DNA from: Flavobacteriales bacterium
Lineage (GTDB): Bacteria > Bacteroidota > Bacteroidia > Flavobacteriales_F > PHOS-HE28
Assembly (NCBI GenBank): GCA_016705955.1
Contig: JADJKO010000009.1
Coordinates: 1-7,117 of the forward strand
Length of the DNA stretch: 7,117 bases
Direction: 5' to 3'
The notes beneath the pieces were generated by a model. That model worked only from the letters and a program-made list of their open reading frames with translations. It ran no database searches and was not told the origin of the DNA. A program made the position numbers and the translations under genes. Every line of letters begins with the position of its first letter. Position 1 is the stretch's first letter. Below are positions 1-6,441 of this stretch, in pieces.

Positions 1-110
1 GGCTTCACCACGGACAATTCACCATCCAATACCATGAGGTAGTATTCCTCGCCATCGAGGTCGGTGATGCGGACACGCGTAACGGGTCCACTCACCTCGC
101 CGGTCTTCAC
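1..110 (-). CDS. Hypothetical protein, partial (runs off the left edge)
   Basis: An open minus-strand frame reads VKTGEVSGPVTRVRITDLDG and then EEYYLMVLDGELSVVKP up to the window edge. Its alternating hydrophobic and polar pattern (VTRVRI, YYLMVL, LSVV) looks like beta strands of a real protein. The first usable start in this frame is a GTG at 108-110. The frame is closed by TGA a few codons further upstream, and the residues just before the GTG (GHV) fit as coding sequence, so the true start may lie further upstream with a frameshift between, as occurs repeatedly elsewhere in this window. I do not recognise the family. It is divergent from the response regulator gene. Coding status is moderately supported; function is unknown. 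Confidence 0.45.
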   Translation of the reverse strand, partial: MKTGEVSGPVTRVRITDLDGEEYYLMVLDGELSVVK

Positions 111-162
111 GACGTGCCCTGCGTGTCACAGATGTCGAAAGGGCGTCCTCTGTTCCGGGTTC

Positions 163-231
163 TTAGTCGAACATCAACAGCTTTTCAAGCTGATCGATGC
201 GGACGCGGATCTCACGAGGTTCCTGGGACAT
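163..231 (-). CDS. Short ORF, possibly the displaced N-terminus of the left-edge gene
   Basis: An ATG at 229-231 opens a 22-residue frame, MSQEPREIRVRIDQLEKLLM followed by FD and TAA at 163-165. The charged, heptad-like composition (IRVRIDQLEKLL) resembles a helical N-terminus rather than random sequence. It lies upstream of, and on the same strand as, the partial protein at 1-110. A third frame between them (about 113-170) reads RGRPFDICDTQG before running into the edge gene. One or two indels would join these pieces into one protein, but this is inference. It could equally be a chance ORF in an intergenic region. No Shine-Dalgarno sequence is visible, which is not decisive in Bacteroidota. 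Confidence 0.2.
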   Translation of the reverse strand: MSQEPREIRVRIDQLEKLLMFD

Positions 232-288
232 GACTTTGGAGGTTGTCCGCTTCAACGCGAACGACTGGTCAGGGTTCCCGGAAACACC

Positions 289-320
289 GAGCCCGACCGA
301 CCCTGAGGCCGACCGGGCTC
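289..320. repeat. Inverted repeat capable of a long hairpin
   Basis: The outer arms GAGCCCG (289-295) and CGGGCTC (314-320) are perfectly complementary. After a 2-base internal mismatch, CG pairs with CG; after one more mismatch, CC pairs with GG around a CTGA loop. Neither side has a T-run, so it is a poor candidate for a classical intrinsic terminator. It lies about 60 bases upstream of the minus-strand ATG at 231, so it could be a leader structure or operator of the divergent gene. Function is unknown. Confidence 0.45.
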
Positions 321-370
321 CACCACCAAACCAAAACCCAATGGTGCTTAGCTCCCTTGGTCGTTGAAGA

Positions 371-386
371 TCCACGGAGCCGTGGA
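371..386. repeat. Perfect 7-bp palindrome with 2-base spacer
   Basis: TCCACGG-AG-CCGTGGA is a perfect inverted repeat in the non-coding region. The 2-base centre suits a dimeric protein operator better than an RNA hairpin. No partner regulator can be named, and a match of this length can arise by chance. Confidence 0.3.
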
Positions 387-565
387 AGTGATCGATGTGT
401 TCATGGCAACGAGGGGGTTGTTCGTGTTCGTGCCACCAAACTAGCCCCACATGAACGGTGATGAAAGGGACGAACGAGGAACGGTATTCACCATCGGCGC
501 TGCATTCGAATCGCGTCGGGGGAGGTCACTTCACCATTCAGCCCCTGACAACCGATCGTCCTCTT

Positions 566-595
566 GCCGTTCTTCGGTTGGAACCGACCGTTCGT
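566..595 (+). promoter_or_regulatory. Candidate LytTR operator: two direct repeats, 21-bp period
   Basis: ACCGTTCGT at 587-595 fits every position of the LytTR box as I recall it, [TA][AC][CA]GTTN[AG][TG]. An imperfect copy, GCCGTTCTT, lies at 566-574 and shares the core CCGTTC. The copies start 21 bases apart (9-base box plus 12-base spacer), the two-turn arrangement described for AlgR/AgrA/LytR-family sites. The pair ends 33 bases before the candidate -7 element of the LytTR gene at 654, where an activator would be expected to sit. The spacer is itself nearly all palindrome: TCGGTT-GG-AACCGA at 574-587. Autoregulation is inferred. The consensus is loose enough that one exact match could be chance; the spacing and location raise the odds. 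Confidence 0.4.
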
Positions 596-628
596 TGTGT
601 ACGGGTCCTCCACTCGCCGACCTTCGGT

Positions 629-636
629 TATCTTTT
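629..636 (+). promoter_or_regulatory. Candidate Bacteroidetes -7 element for the regulator-kinase operon
   Basis: TATCTTTT matches the Bacteroidetes -7 consensus TAnnTTTG at all fixed positions but the last. It lies 17 bases before the ATG at 654. No TTG is present at the expected -33 distance: the nearest, at 595-597, is 31 bases away. A promoter with a weak -33 would fit dependence on an activator bound at 566-595. Confidence 0.35.
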
Positions 637-653
637 CGCCAAACCAGAACACC

Positions 654-1406
654 ATGTCGCTGCGCGTATTGATCGTGGACGATGAAGCCGACGCCCGGGA
701 GAACCTCCAACTGATGCTGGAGAAGCATTGTCCGGAAGTGGAAGTGATGGGACAAGCAGGGAGCGCGGCGGAGGCCCGCAAGCTCATCGACGAACTTCAA
801 CCCAATGCCCTCTTCCTGGACATCAAGATGCCGGGGGAGGACGGATTCCAGTTGCTGGCATCCATCGCAGAACTGGATCTTCCTGTGGTCTTCACCACTG
901 CCTATGATGAGTACGCGCTGAAGGCATTCAAGCAGAATGCGTTGGACTATCTGGAGAAACCGATCGACCCTGAGGAGTTGCAACGCGCCGCTGGAAAACT
1001 CATGCGTGAGATCACCCGATTGGGCGGAAGCCAACCGTCCGCGATCGCCGCGTTGATGCAGGATCCGGCGTCCCCGTTGCATTCGCGCATGGCCATTCCC
1101 GGTCGTGATGGACTTGTTCTGCTCAAGTTCGATGAGATCCTGTACTTGGAGGCATGTGACAGCTACACCACCGTCTTCACACGCGATGGCAAGCGGTCGG
1201 TGAGCAGCAAACACATCCGCGTCTTCGAGGACAGTTTGGATCCCAAGAGGTTCTACAGGGTACACAAGACCTTCATCATCAACCTCGCGCATTTGAAGGG
1301 GTTCAGCCGGGCCGAAGGCAACATGGCCATACTCGACAACGGCACATTGATCCCTGTATCGCGACGGCGTCTGCCCGATTTTCTTGGATTGATCAACACG
1401 TTCTAG
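654..1406 (+). CDS. LytTR-family response regulator (LytR/AlgR type)
   Basis: This is a cytoplasmic DNA-binding response regulator of 250 residues, the normal length for the family. The N-terminal receiver (about 1-120) has the acidic pair in LIVDDE (Asp9, Asp10), phosphoacceptor Asp56 in ALFLDIKMPG, a Thr in VFTTAYDEYALKAF, and Lys102 in YLEKP. A linker leads to a LytTR DNA-binding domain (about 145-250) with typical blocks: DEILYLEACDSYTTVFTRDG, then FYRVHKTFIINLAHLKGF, then GTLIPVSRRRLPDF. I chose the ATG at 654 because the receiver fold begins immediately after it; an upstream in-frame ATG at 564 would add 30 residues unlike any receiver and would run through the candidate operator. The kinase gene follows after 3 bases, so the two are surely co-transcribed and cognate. 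Unlike its neighbours, it shows no frame damage. Target genes are not evident apart from possible autoregulation. Confidence 0.93.
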   Translation: MSLRVLIVDDEADARENLQLMLEKHCPEVEVMGQAGSAAEARKLIDELQPNALFLDIKMPGEDGFQLLASIAELDLPVVFTTAYDEYALKAFKQNALDYLEKPIDPEELQRAAGKLMREITRLGGSQPSAIAALMQDPASPLHSRMAIPGRDGLVLLKFDEILYLEACDSYTTVFTRDGKRSVSSKHIRVFEDSLDPKRFYRVHKTFIINLAHLKGFSRAEGNMAILDNGTLIPVSRRRLPDFLGLINTF

Positions 1407-1409
1407 ATC

Positions 1410-1979
1410 GTGGGCCGCGGCGTGTGTCATGCTTGGGCATTGGTCATCGTGTGCATGTTGCACGGGATCGCTCACGGGCAGCAACACGCCTTCCGCCAGT
1501 TCACCACGAAGGATGGCCTGGCGCAGAGCCAAGTACGCGCCATGGCCCAGGATGGCGATGGCTATCTCTGGTTCGGCACATTGGGCGGCGCCAGTCGGTT
1601 CGACGGCACGTTCTTCCAGAACCTGGCGCTACAGGAGGGACTTCCCGACGCACAAGTGAGCGCGATGATCCGCGACCCGAACGGTACGCTGTGGATGGGT
1701 GCAGGGAATTTCCTTGTGCGAACCATTGGCTCGCGGTTGATCAGCGCGCGTCTTCCGGATGATGGACGCAATGCGCGGATCATGGGCTTGGCAAGCAGCG
1801 CGAATGGCGATCTGTACATCGGCACGGACGGTGCTGGCTTGTTCATCCGGGATGTGAACGGCGTACACACGGTGAAAGGATATCCATCGGATACGGCCAC
1901 GCACGTCCGCTCCCTGCTGATGCTTCGCGACGGTTCGTTGCTGGTGGGCTTGCGGAACGGACTCTTTGCACTGCCGTGA
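1410..1979 (+). other. Kinase block 1: signal peptide and first propeller blades
   Basis: Continuous frame from the GTG to a TGA at 1977-1979. It carries the signal peptide and blades marked YLWFGTLGGASRFDG, TLWMGAG, LYIGTDGAGLF and LLVGLRNGLFAL. The protein should continue RDGQCAQAIVGD in the next frame; dropping one C from the CTGCCGTGA stretch near 1974 restores it. The end at 1979 is therefore probably artificial. Confidence 0.75.
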
Positions 1980-4414
1980 TGGGCAATGCGCGCAGGCGAT
2001 CGTCGGTGACACCGATCCCAAGATCATCAGTGCGCTGGCCGAGGCCGCCGACGGTAGCTGGTGGGTGGGCACCTTGGGTAGTGGTGTGTATCGCATCGGG
2101 AAGAATGGCGCGACCAAGGAGTACGACGAGGAAAGCGGCTTGTTGCAGAACAATATCCGGTGCCTGCTGGTGGACGACCAGGACCACTTGTGGGTGGGAA
2201 CGAAACTCGATTGAACAAGATCGAGGGCGACAGGATCCGTGTGTTCACGGTACACCAAGGCATGCCGAACGACAACATCCAGTGCGCCTTCCAGGACAGC
2301 GAGGGGAACCTCTGGTTCGGAACGGACGGTGCAGGAGTCCTGCGGTATCTAGGTGATCGCTTCGTGACCTTCACCGGTAAGGACGGCATGTGCAGTGATC
2401 TGGTGATGAGCATCACTTCGGATGCACAAGGCGACCTCTGGCTGGGGACTTATGACAACGGTCTTTGCCGCATGGACGGCATGGCGATGATCACCACATT
2501 GGATGGCCTGCCGAACAACACCGTGTGGTGCGGAGCGCTGAATACGGATGGCACCCTCTGGTTCGGCACAAGCGATGGGCTGGCGAAGGTCCATAACGGC
2601 GTGGTGCTTCACCCGAAGGGAGCCGTTCCCTTGGCGGGTTCGCGTGTGCTTTCGTTACTGCCCGCAACGGATGGAAGGATGTGGTGCGGTACCCGCGATG
2701 GGTTGGCGCTTGTGGGTCCTGCGGACTCCGTGCGACTTTACGCATCAGGGCCAGGCGGACCTGGCCGATCGATCCGCTCCATCAAGCGCGTGCGCGATGA
2801 ACTGGTACTGGCCAGCGATGATGGGTTGTATCTGCTAAAAGATGGATCATTCCGGAGGCTAGGCGTGGAGGACGGACTGTGCGACAACACCGTGTTCTGC
2901 TTGCTCGTGGATAAGCGTGATCGTGTGTGGGCGGGTACAGCGAACGGACTCTCGTGCTCGATGGCGAACGCTTTCACACGTTCCGTTTCGCAACTGATTT
3001 CGGATGAACTACATCGACCTGTTGCTGACCGATGAAAGCGGAAGAGATCGGGCCGGCACCAACAATGGGCTCTTCCAATTCCAACCGGACAGCCTTCTTT
3101 CCGACCACGCGATCCGGTACACATCACACTCAACGATGGACTGCGAAGCCTGGAGTTCAACGAACGCAGCCTACCGCACGAGCAATGGCGGGTTGTTGTT
3201 CGGGAGCTCGGGAGGCATGGTCTATCACGATCCGCGCAACAGCAGCACTGAGCGCGGGCCCATCGTGCCGCGCATACACATCACGGACGTTCGATCCTTC
3301 CTTCAACAAACGGATTGGTCAGGGCAGATGGACAGCTTGGACGCACGCGGTCTTCCTGTAGGCCTGCATGTTTCGCACCGCAGGCATTACCTCACCTTCG
3401 ATTACGGTGCCATCAGCTTGGCCCGACCCGAGCAGGTCATGTACCGGTACCGGTTGGTGGACTATGATCCGGATTGGCTTCCTTCCACATCCGCGCGGTC
3501 CGCGAGCTACAACAACCTTCCGCACGGCGACTATACGTTCCAAGTATCGGCGCGCGTCGGTGTTGGACCATGGAACGACCCAGCGGAATTCACCTTTCGC
3601 ATCGATCCTCCCTTTTGGTCACGCTGGTGGTTCTTCGCGCTTTGCGCTGTTGGAGTCGGGGGATCCCTTTACGGTGTGCATCGCTACCGGTCCACGCGTC
3701 GTGAGCGCAGGGAACACACGCGGCAGCTCATGCTCCGGTCACGCATGCTGCAACTCGAGCAGCAGGCCTTGAACGCGAACATGAACCGGCACTTCGTGTT
3801 CAATGCCCTCAACAGCATCCAATACCACATCAACAAACAGGACAGTACCACGGCCAGTCGCTACCTCACCAGCTTCGCCAAGTTGATCCGGAAGAACCTC
3901 GATGCGAGCCAGACCGATACCACCACGCTCACCGAGAGTTGGAGCGGCTGGAACTCTACCTCGTACTGGAGCACATGCGATTCAAGGATAAGTTCCGTTA
4001 CACCATTACTGTGGATCCCTCCGTCGATGCCAATCAGGTCCGATTGCCTGCCATGATGCTGCAACCCTACGTGGAGAACAGCATCTGGCACGGCATCCTT
4101 CCCATGTCCACCCAAGGCCACGTGGCCATTACCGTGGAACCCGGGAACAGCGCGGACCGGGTGCTCGTACGGATCGTGGATGACGGCATCGGCGTGGACC
4201 AAAGCATGCGTTCCAAACCGGAACCCGAGGGGGATCACATCTCACGGGGTATCGAGATCACCAAGGGCCGGGCCGACGTGTTGCGCAAGCTGGAGGTCAC
4301 GGACATCCGGATAGATGGGCCTCACCAATGGCACGACTGGTCACCGGCAGGATCATGGGCACCCGGGTGAGCATCGAACTGCCCATCCAACCGCTCTTAA
4401 AAAAACCCGTATAA
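1410..4414 (+). CDS. Propeller-type sensor histidine kinase (Reg_prop, Y_Y_Y, LytS-like), split by frameshifts
   Basis: Membrane sensor kinase of about 1000 residues, cognate to the LytTR regulator ending at 1406. Read through its frame changes, it has a signal peptide (h-region WALVIVCMLHGIAHG, cleavage likely before QQH); about 14 Reg_prop blades marked by WFGT/WVGT/WAGT-type motifs (1490-3220), fitting two seven-bladed periplasmic propellers; a Y_Y_Y domain (about 3370-3600); one membrane helix (about 3626-3685); a short helical linker; a His_kinase domain with HFVFNALNSIQ (His codon 3790-3792); and an HATPase with YVENSIWHG (N box) and VDDGIGVD (G box), ending GTRVSIELPI before TAA at 4412-4414. 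The GTG at 1410 is chosen because it precedes the signal peptide; GTG 1422 is an alternative. Frame breaks fall near 1974, 2207, 2951, 3002, 3122, 3168, 3934 and 4322. The family assignment is firm; whether the gene is intact in the organism is not known. Confidence 0.85.
1966..2214 (+). other. Kinase block 2: propeller blades
   Basis: The meaningful reading starts near 1975 (DGQCAQAIVGD) and contains SWWVGTLGSGVYRIG, GLLQNNIRCLLVDDQ and HLWVGTK, i.e. about two blades. It hits TGA at 2212-2214. Adding one A to the AAA run near 2206 restores TRLNKIEGDRIRVFTV in the following block, so a homopolymer undercall is the simplest explanation. Confidence 0.7.
2160..3035 (+). other. Kinase block 3: second propeller
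   Basis: The meaningful reading runs from about 2207 to 2950 and holds blades NLWFGTDGAGVLRYLG, DLWLGTYDNGLCRMDG, TLWFGTSDGLAKV, RMWCGTRDGLALV, LVLASDDGLYLLKDG and RVWAGTANGLS. From 2951 the frame reads nonsense (CSMANAFTRS), while the next frame reads VLDGERFHTFRFATDFG up to about 3002, so the sequence after 2950 in this frame is not protein. Many of the blades are followed by a GLP/GM/GLCDNTV-type loop, as is usual for this propeller family. Confidence 0.75.
3004..4056 (+). other. Kinase block 4: last blades, Y_Y_Y domain, membrane helix and H box
   Basis: It starts at MNYIDLLLTDESGR and holds the last blades (AGTNNGLFQF; GGLLFGSSGGMVYHDPR). A stretch from about 3122 to 3168 must be read in another frame, giving LNDGLRSLEFNER, the DGL-S-EFN signature that normally precedes the last blade. 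The Y_Y_Y domain follows (MYRYRLVDYDPDW, YTFQVSARVGVGPW), then the helix WWFFALCAVGVGGSLYGV, a basic stretch RYRSTRRERREHTR, and the H box MNRHFVFNALNSIQYHI. After TTTLTE near 3934 one missing G shifts the frame; the 40 residues before the TGA are spurious. Confidence 0.78.
3939..4370 (+). other. Kinase block 5: HATPase catalytic domain
   Basis: Reads MERLELYLVLEHMRFKDKF, then the N box LPAMMLQPYVENSIWHGI (Asn codon 4077-4079), the G box VRIVDDGIGVDQS and the ITKGRADVLRKL helix. The last true residues are near DIRIDGP at about 4320. From about 4322 another frame supplies MARLVTGRIMGTRVSIELPI, ending at TAA 4412-4414. The TGA at 4368-4370 is thus probably not the natural stop. Confidence 0.75.
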
Positions 4415-4417
4415 CGC

Positions 4418-4448
4418 TTGCGATCCGCCGTGGACGCGACTACCTTTG
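4418..4448 (+). promoter_or_regulatory. Bacteroidetes-type promoter of the lipoprotein gene
   Basis: TTG at 4418-4420 and TACCTTTG at 4441-4448 are separated by exactly 20 bases, matching the Bacteroidetes housekeeping promoter (TTTG/TTG at -33, TAnnTTTG at -7). It starts just 4 bases after the kinase stop codon, so the lipoprotein has its own transcript. The expected start site (about 4-6 bases after the -7 element) lies only a few bases before the ATG at 4457. Confidence 0.7.
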
Positions 4449-4456
4449 GCCAACGC

Positions 4457-4729
4457 ATGAAGTTCCTGAGCACCATACCGAACCGGTCCATTGCCAGCCT
4501 TTTCGTACTGGTCGTGTTGCTGGCAGGTTGTTCCAAGGAGGAGTGCGTGGCCCCCTCCGATCGTGCCACCGAGGTTGCCAAGAGCGTCCATCCTGTCCCA
4601 TCCACTGGTGAACCCATGAATGGGGTATTGCAACCCGGCTCCGTGAAGGATGGCGGGAATTCCTCCATCAGCGATGATGGCGACGACGTCGGCGACGGCG
4701 AGCGGAACAAGAAGAAGAAGCCGGGCTGA
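4457..4729 (+). CDS. Small lipoprotein, probably surface-exposed
   Basis: 90-residue precursor. The signal peptide has a positively charged start (MKFLSTIPNR) and a hydrophobic core (SLFVLVVLL), then the lipobox LAGC with Cys25 as the lipidated residue. The following S-K-E-E-C fits the Bacteroidetes lipoprotein export signal (any residue, Lys, two acidic residues), which directs lipoproteins across the outer membrane to the cell surface. The mature part is about 66 residues, polar and probably disordered, with an acidic segment ISDDGDDVGDGE followed by a basic tail RNKKKKPG. I know of no defined function. I chose the ATG at 4457 because it sits directly before the signal peptide and after the -7 element; in-frame upstream extension lacks an ATG and would cross the promoter. 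It is monocistronic, bounded by a promoter and a terminator. Confidence 0.8.
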   Translation: MKFLSTIPNRSIASLFVLVVLLAGCSKEECVAPSDRATEVAKSVHPVPSTGEPMNGVLQPGSVKDGGNSSISDDGDDVGDGERNKKKKPG

Positions 4730-4758
4730 CCCCCTTCGGCCCGTTTGCTTCACATGAG

Positions 4759-4780
4759 CGCCCGGTTCTCCGGGCGTTTT
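4759..4780 (+). terminator. Intrinsic terminator after the lipoprotein gene
   Basis: Perfect 7-bp GC-rich stem CGCCCGG (4759-4765) and CCGGGCG (4770-4776) around a TTCT loop, followed by TTTT. It lies 29 bases after the lipoprotein stop codon and would also insulate the next gene. Confidence 0.8.
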
Positions 4781-4884
4781 CATTCCGGGAAGTACGACCG
4801 CTCCTTCCTCGCCTTCTACCGTTCCCCGTGCGAGTCTTTTCGTTCGGGAATCATGCTGCTACTTTCTCCATGCAATTCCCACCC

Positions 4885-6441
4885 ATGTCGCGCAAGAGCC
4901 AGGACCATCTGCATCGTCTGATCCGCTCCATGTCCAGTGCGGAGAGACGATACTTCAAGCTTTTCATTGGTCGGCACGCCCCGGAGGGTGGCACGAGCCA
5001 GCAACTGCTCTTCGACGCGATCGCGGGCATGGATCACTACGACGAAGCCGCGATCCGCACGCGGTTCAAGCACGAAGCATTCATCAAGCACTTGGCCATT
5101 GCGAAGCGTCGGCTCTACGAGACCATCCTACGCTGCCTCGATGTGTTCCACGCGGAGAGTTCAGTGGATGCCCGGTTGAACCGCTCCTTGCACCACGTGG
5201 AAATCCTGTACCAACGGGCCTTGTACACCGATGCCGAGAAAATGCTGCACAACGTTCGGCGGTTAGCGGAAGCGCATCACCGTGCACCTGTGCTCTTAGC
5301 GGTTGCCGAATGGGAGCGTCGCCTGATCGAATGTCACAACTACGCACAGGTGAGCGAAGGTGATCTTGATCAGCTTGCGGCGGATGCCACTTCGATCATG
5401 GAGGAGCAACTCCGGATCGCCGGACTCTGGGATCTGAAGAGTCGGCTACTGTTGATCCTGTACCGTGAGGGGCAAGTGCGGGATGAAGGCACACGGTCCC
5501 GGGTGAGAGCTTTTCTTCAACACCCTTTGCTGCGGAAGGAACCATTGGAGGGATCATCCGCGAAGGCGCGTTTCTACTTCCACCACATCCACAGCGCTGC
5601 GGCCTTCGCCGTTAGCGACATGGGTTCCTGCCAGCAGCACCTCAATGCGAACCTCAGCCTACTGAATGCGAACAAGGAGCAATTCAGCGAGCCTAACCTG
5701 GAGCCTGGCGTGATGAGCAACCTGATCTACACCTACACGCGCTTGGGGCGATCCGCCGAAGCATTCGATCTACTGAAGCACTTCCGCACGGCCCCTTCGC
5801 AATGGAACATGCCGGAATCCGATGACCTGGATCTCAAGTTGTTCAGCACGACCACCAGCTTGGAACTTTCCATCCATTCGCGCCTTGGCGCCTTTGATAA
5901 GGCCGTGGAACTTGTTCCGGTGGTGGAGCGCGGGTTGGCCCAGCACGGTGAACGGTTAGGGCCTGTTCGCAGATCCGCATTCCGGTACCAGGTGGCCTAC
6001 GCCTACTTCGGTGCCGGCAACTACGATAAGACCACGCAGTGGCTCAACGACCTGTTGAACAATGTGGGCACAGGGGACAGCAGCGACACGGTCTGCTTCG
6101 GTCGCATGCTTCAATTGATCACGCTTCTGGATTCCGACAAGACCGATCAACTATCCTATACCCTGCGCAATACGGAGCGCTTCCTGCGGACACGCGAACG
6201 CCAGTACCGGTTCGAACCATTGCTGCTCACCTTCATTCGCAACCTCTCCAAGGCACGCACGGAGGAAGCACGGCGATCGCTCATGGTCATGTTCCGTGAC
6301 AAGTTGGGCACGATCCTCCCTGATCCGCTCGAACAAGCGGTGCTGGTCATTTCGATCCGTCGCATCGAAAGCAAAGCTGACCGGGAAGGGATATGCAGCA
6401 CTCGTGCGGGGCCGGGCGCTAGATCTCAGGACGCCGCCTGA
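4885..6441 (+). CDS. Helical (TPR-like) conserved protein of unknown function
   Basis: As read, 518 residues, soluble, with no signal peptide or membrane segment. The N-terminus (MSRKSQDHLHRLIRSMSSAE, then RRYFKLFIGRH) resembles a family of uncharacterised Bacteroidota proteins that begin with a similar short helix and an SxxExRYFKLF motif; this is recalled, not searched. The rest is almost entirely amphipathic helices with TPR-like pairs (ALYTDAEKMLHNVRRLAEAH, YTRLGRSAEAFDLL, YFGAGNYDKTTQWLNDLL), suggesting a scaffold or protein-binding role. ATG 4885 is preferred because family similarity starts there; in-frame ATG 4870 and an upstream start at 4828 are possible. No clear promoter or Shine-Dalgarno sequence was seen. 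The last ~23 residues after IESK look wrong: dropping one A near 6373 gives LTGKGYAALVRGRALDL, a more natural C-terminus, so the stop at 6439-6441 is uncertain. It converges with thiL. Confidence 0.75.
   Translation: MSRKSQDHLHRLIRSMSSAERRYFKLFIGRHAPEGGTSQQLLFDAIAGMDHYDEAAIRTRFKHEAFIKHLAIAKRRLYETILRCLDVFHAESSVDARLNRSLHHVEILYQRALYTDAEKMLHNVRRLAEAHHRAPVLLAVAEWERRLIECHNYAQVSEGDLDQLAADATSIMEEQLRIAGLWDLKSRLLLILYREGQVRDEGTRSRVRAFLQHPLLRKEPLEGSSAKARFYFHHIHSAAAFAVSDMGSCQQHLNANLSLLNANKEQFSEPNLEPGVMSNLIYTYTRLGRSAEAFDLLKHFRTAPSQWNMPESDDLDLKLFSTTTSLELSIHSRLGAFDKAVELVPVVERGLAQHGERLGPVRRSAFRYQVAYAYFGAGNYDKTTQWLNDLLNNVGTGDSSDTVCFGRMLQLITLLDSDKTDQLSYTLRNTERFLRTRERQYRFEPLLLTFIRNLSKARTEEARRSLMVMFRDKLGTILPDPLEQAVLVISIRRIESKADREGICSTRAGPGARSQDAA

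Larger units (their letters stand above)
232..653. other. Intergenic region between divergent genes
   Basis: No convincing protein or RNA gene was found in this stretch on either strand. Open frames exist, but their translations are rich in Arg, Ser, Pro and His and lack recognisable motifs, and several are shadows of one another. On the minus strand a short segment ending at about 349 reads NPLVAMNTSITSTAPWIFND before a stop, with a TAG not far upstream. It looks mildly protein-like, but I cannot place it. The stretch holds two inverted repeats (289-320 and 371-386), a LytTR-like repeat pair (566-595) and a weak -7 element (629-636), all listed separately. No tRNA or rRNA was recognised. Confidence 0.5.

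Noticed and set aside
163..450. Minus-strand ORF of 95 residues taken as one gene
   Set aside because: Its upstream half (histidine- and glycine-rich, across the 289-320 hairpin) looks non-coding. Only the last 22 residues, from the ATG at 229-231, have protein-like composition, so only those are listed, at low confidence.
564..653. Upstream in-frame ATG that would extend the response regulator by 30 residues
   Set aside because: The extra residues resemble no receiver domain, and the stretch contains the candidate operator and -7 element. ATG 654 starts the fold exactly.
531..1532. Long minus-strand ORF of 333 residues
   Set aside because: It is the antisense shadow of the response regulator, whose receiver and LytTR motifs are unmistakable on the plus strand. 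Its translation has no recognisable domain.
1974..4330. Programmed ribosomal frameshifting in the kinase
   Set aside because: There are about eight changes in both directions, without recurring slippery heptamers or a consistent downstream structure. Indel errors or decay explain it more simply.
4828..4884. Upstream start for the helical protein (57 bases earlier)
   Set aside because: The added residues (RVFSFGNHAATFSMQFPP) do not look like part of the fold. The family-like sequence begins at ATG 4885, though ATG 4870 cannot be excluded.
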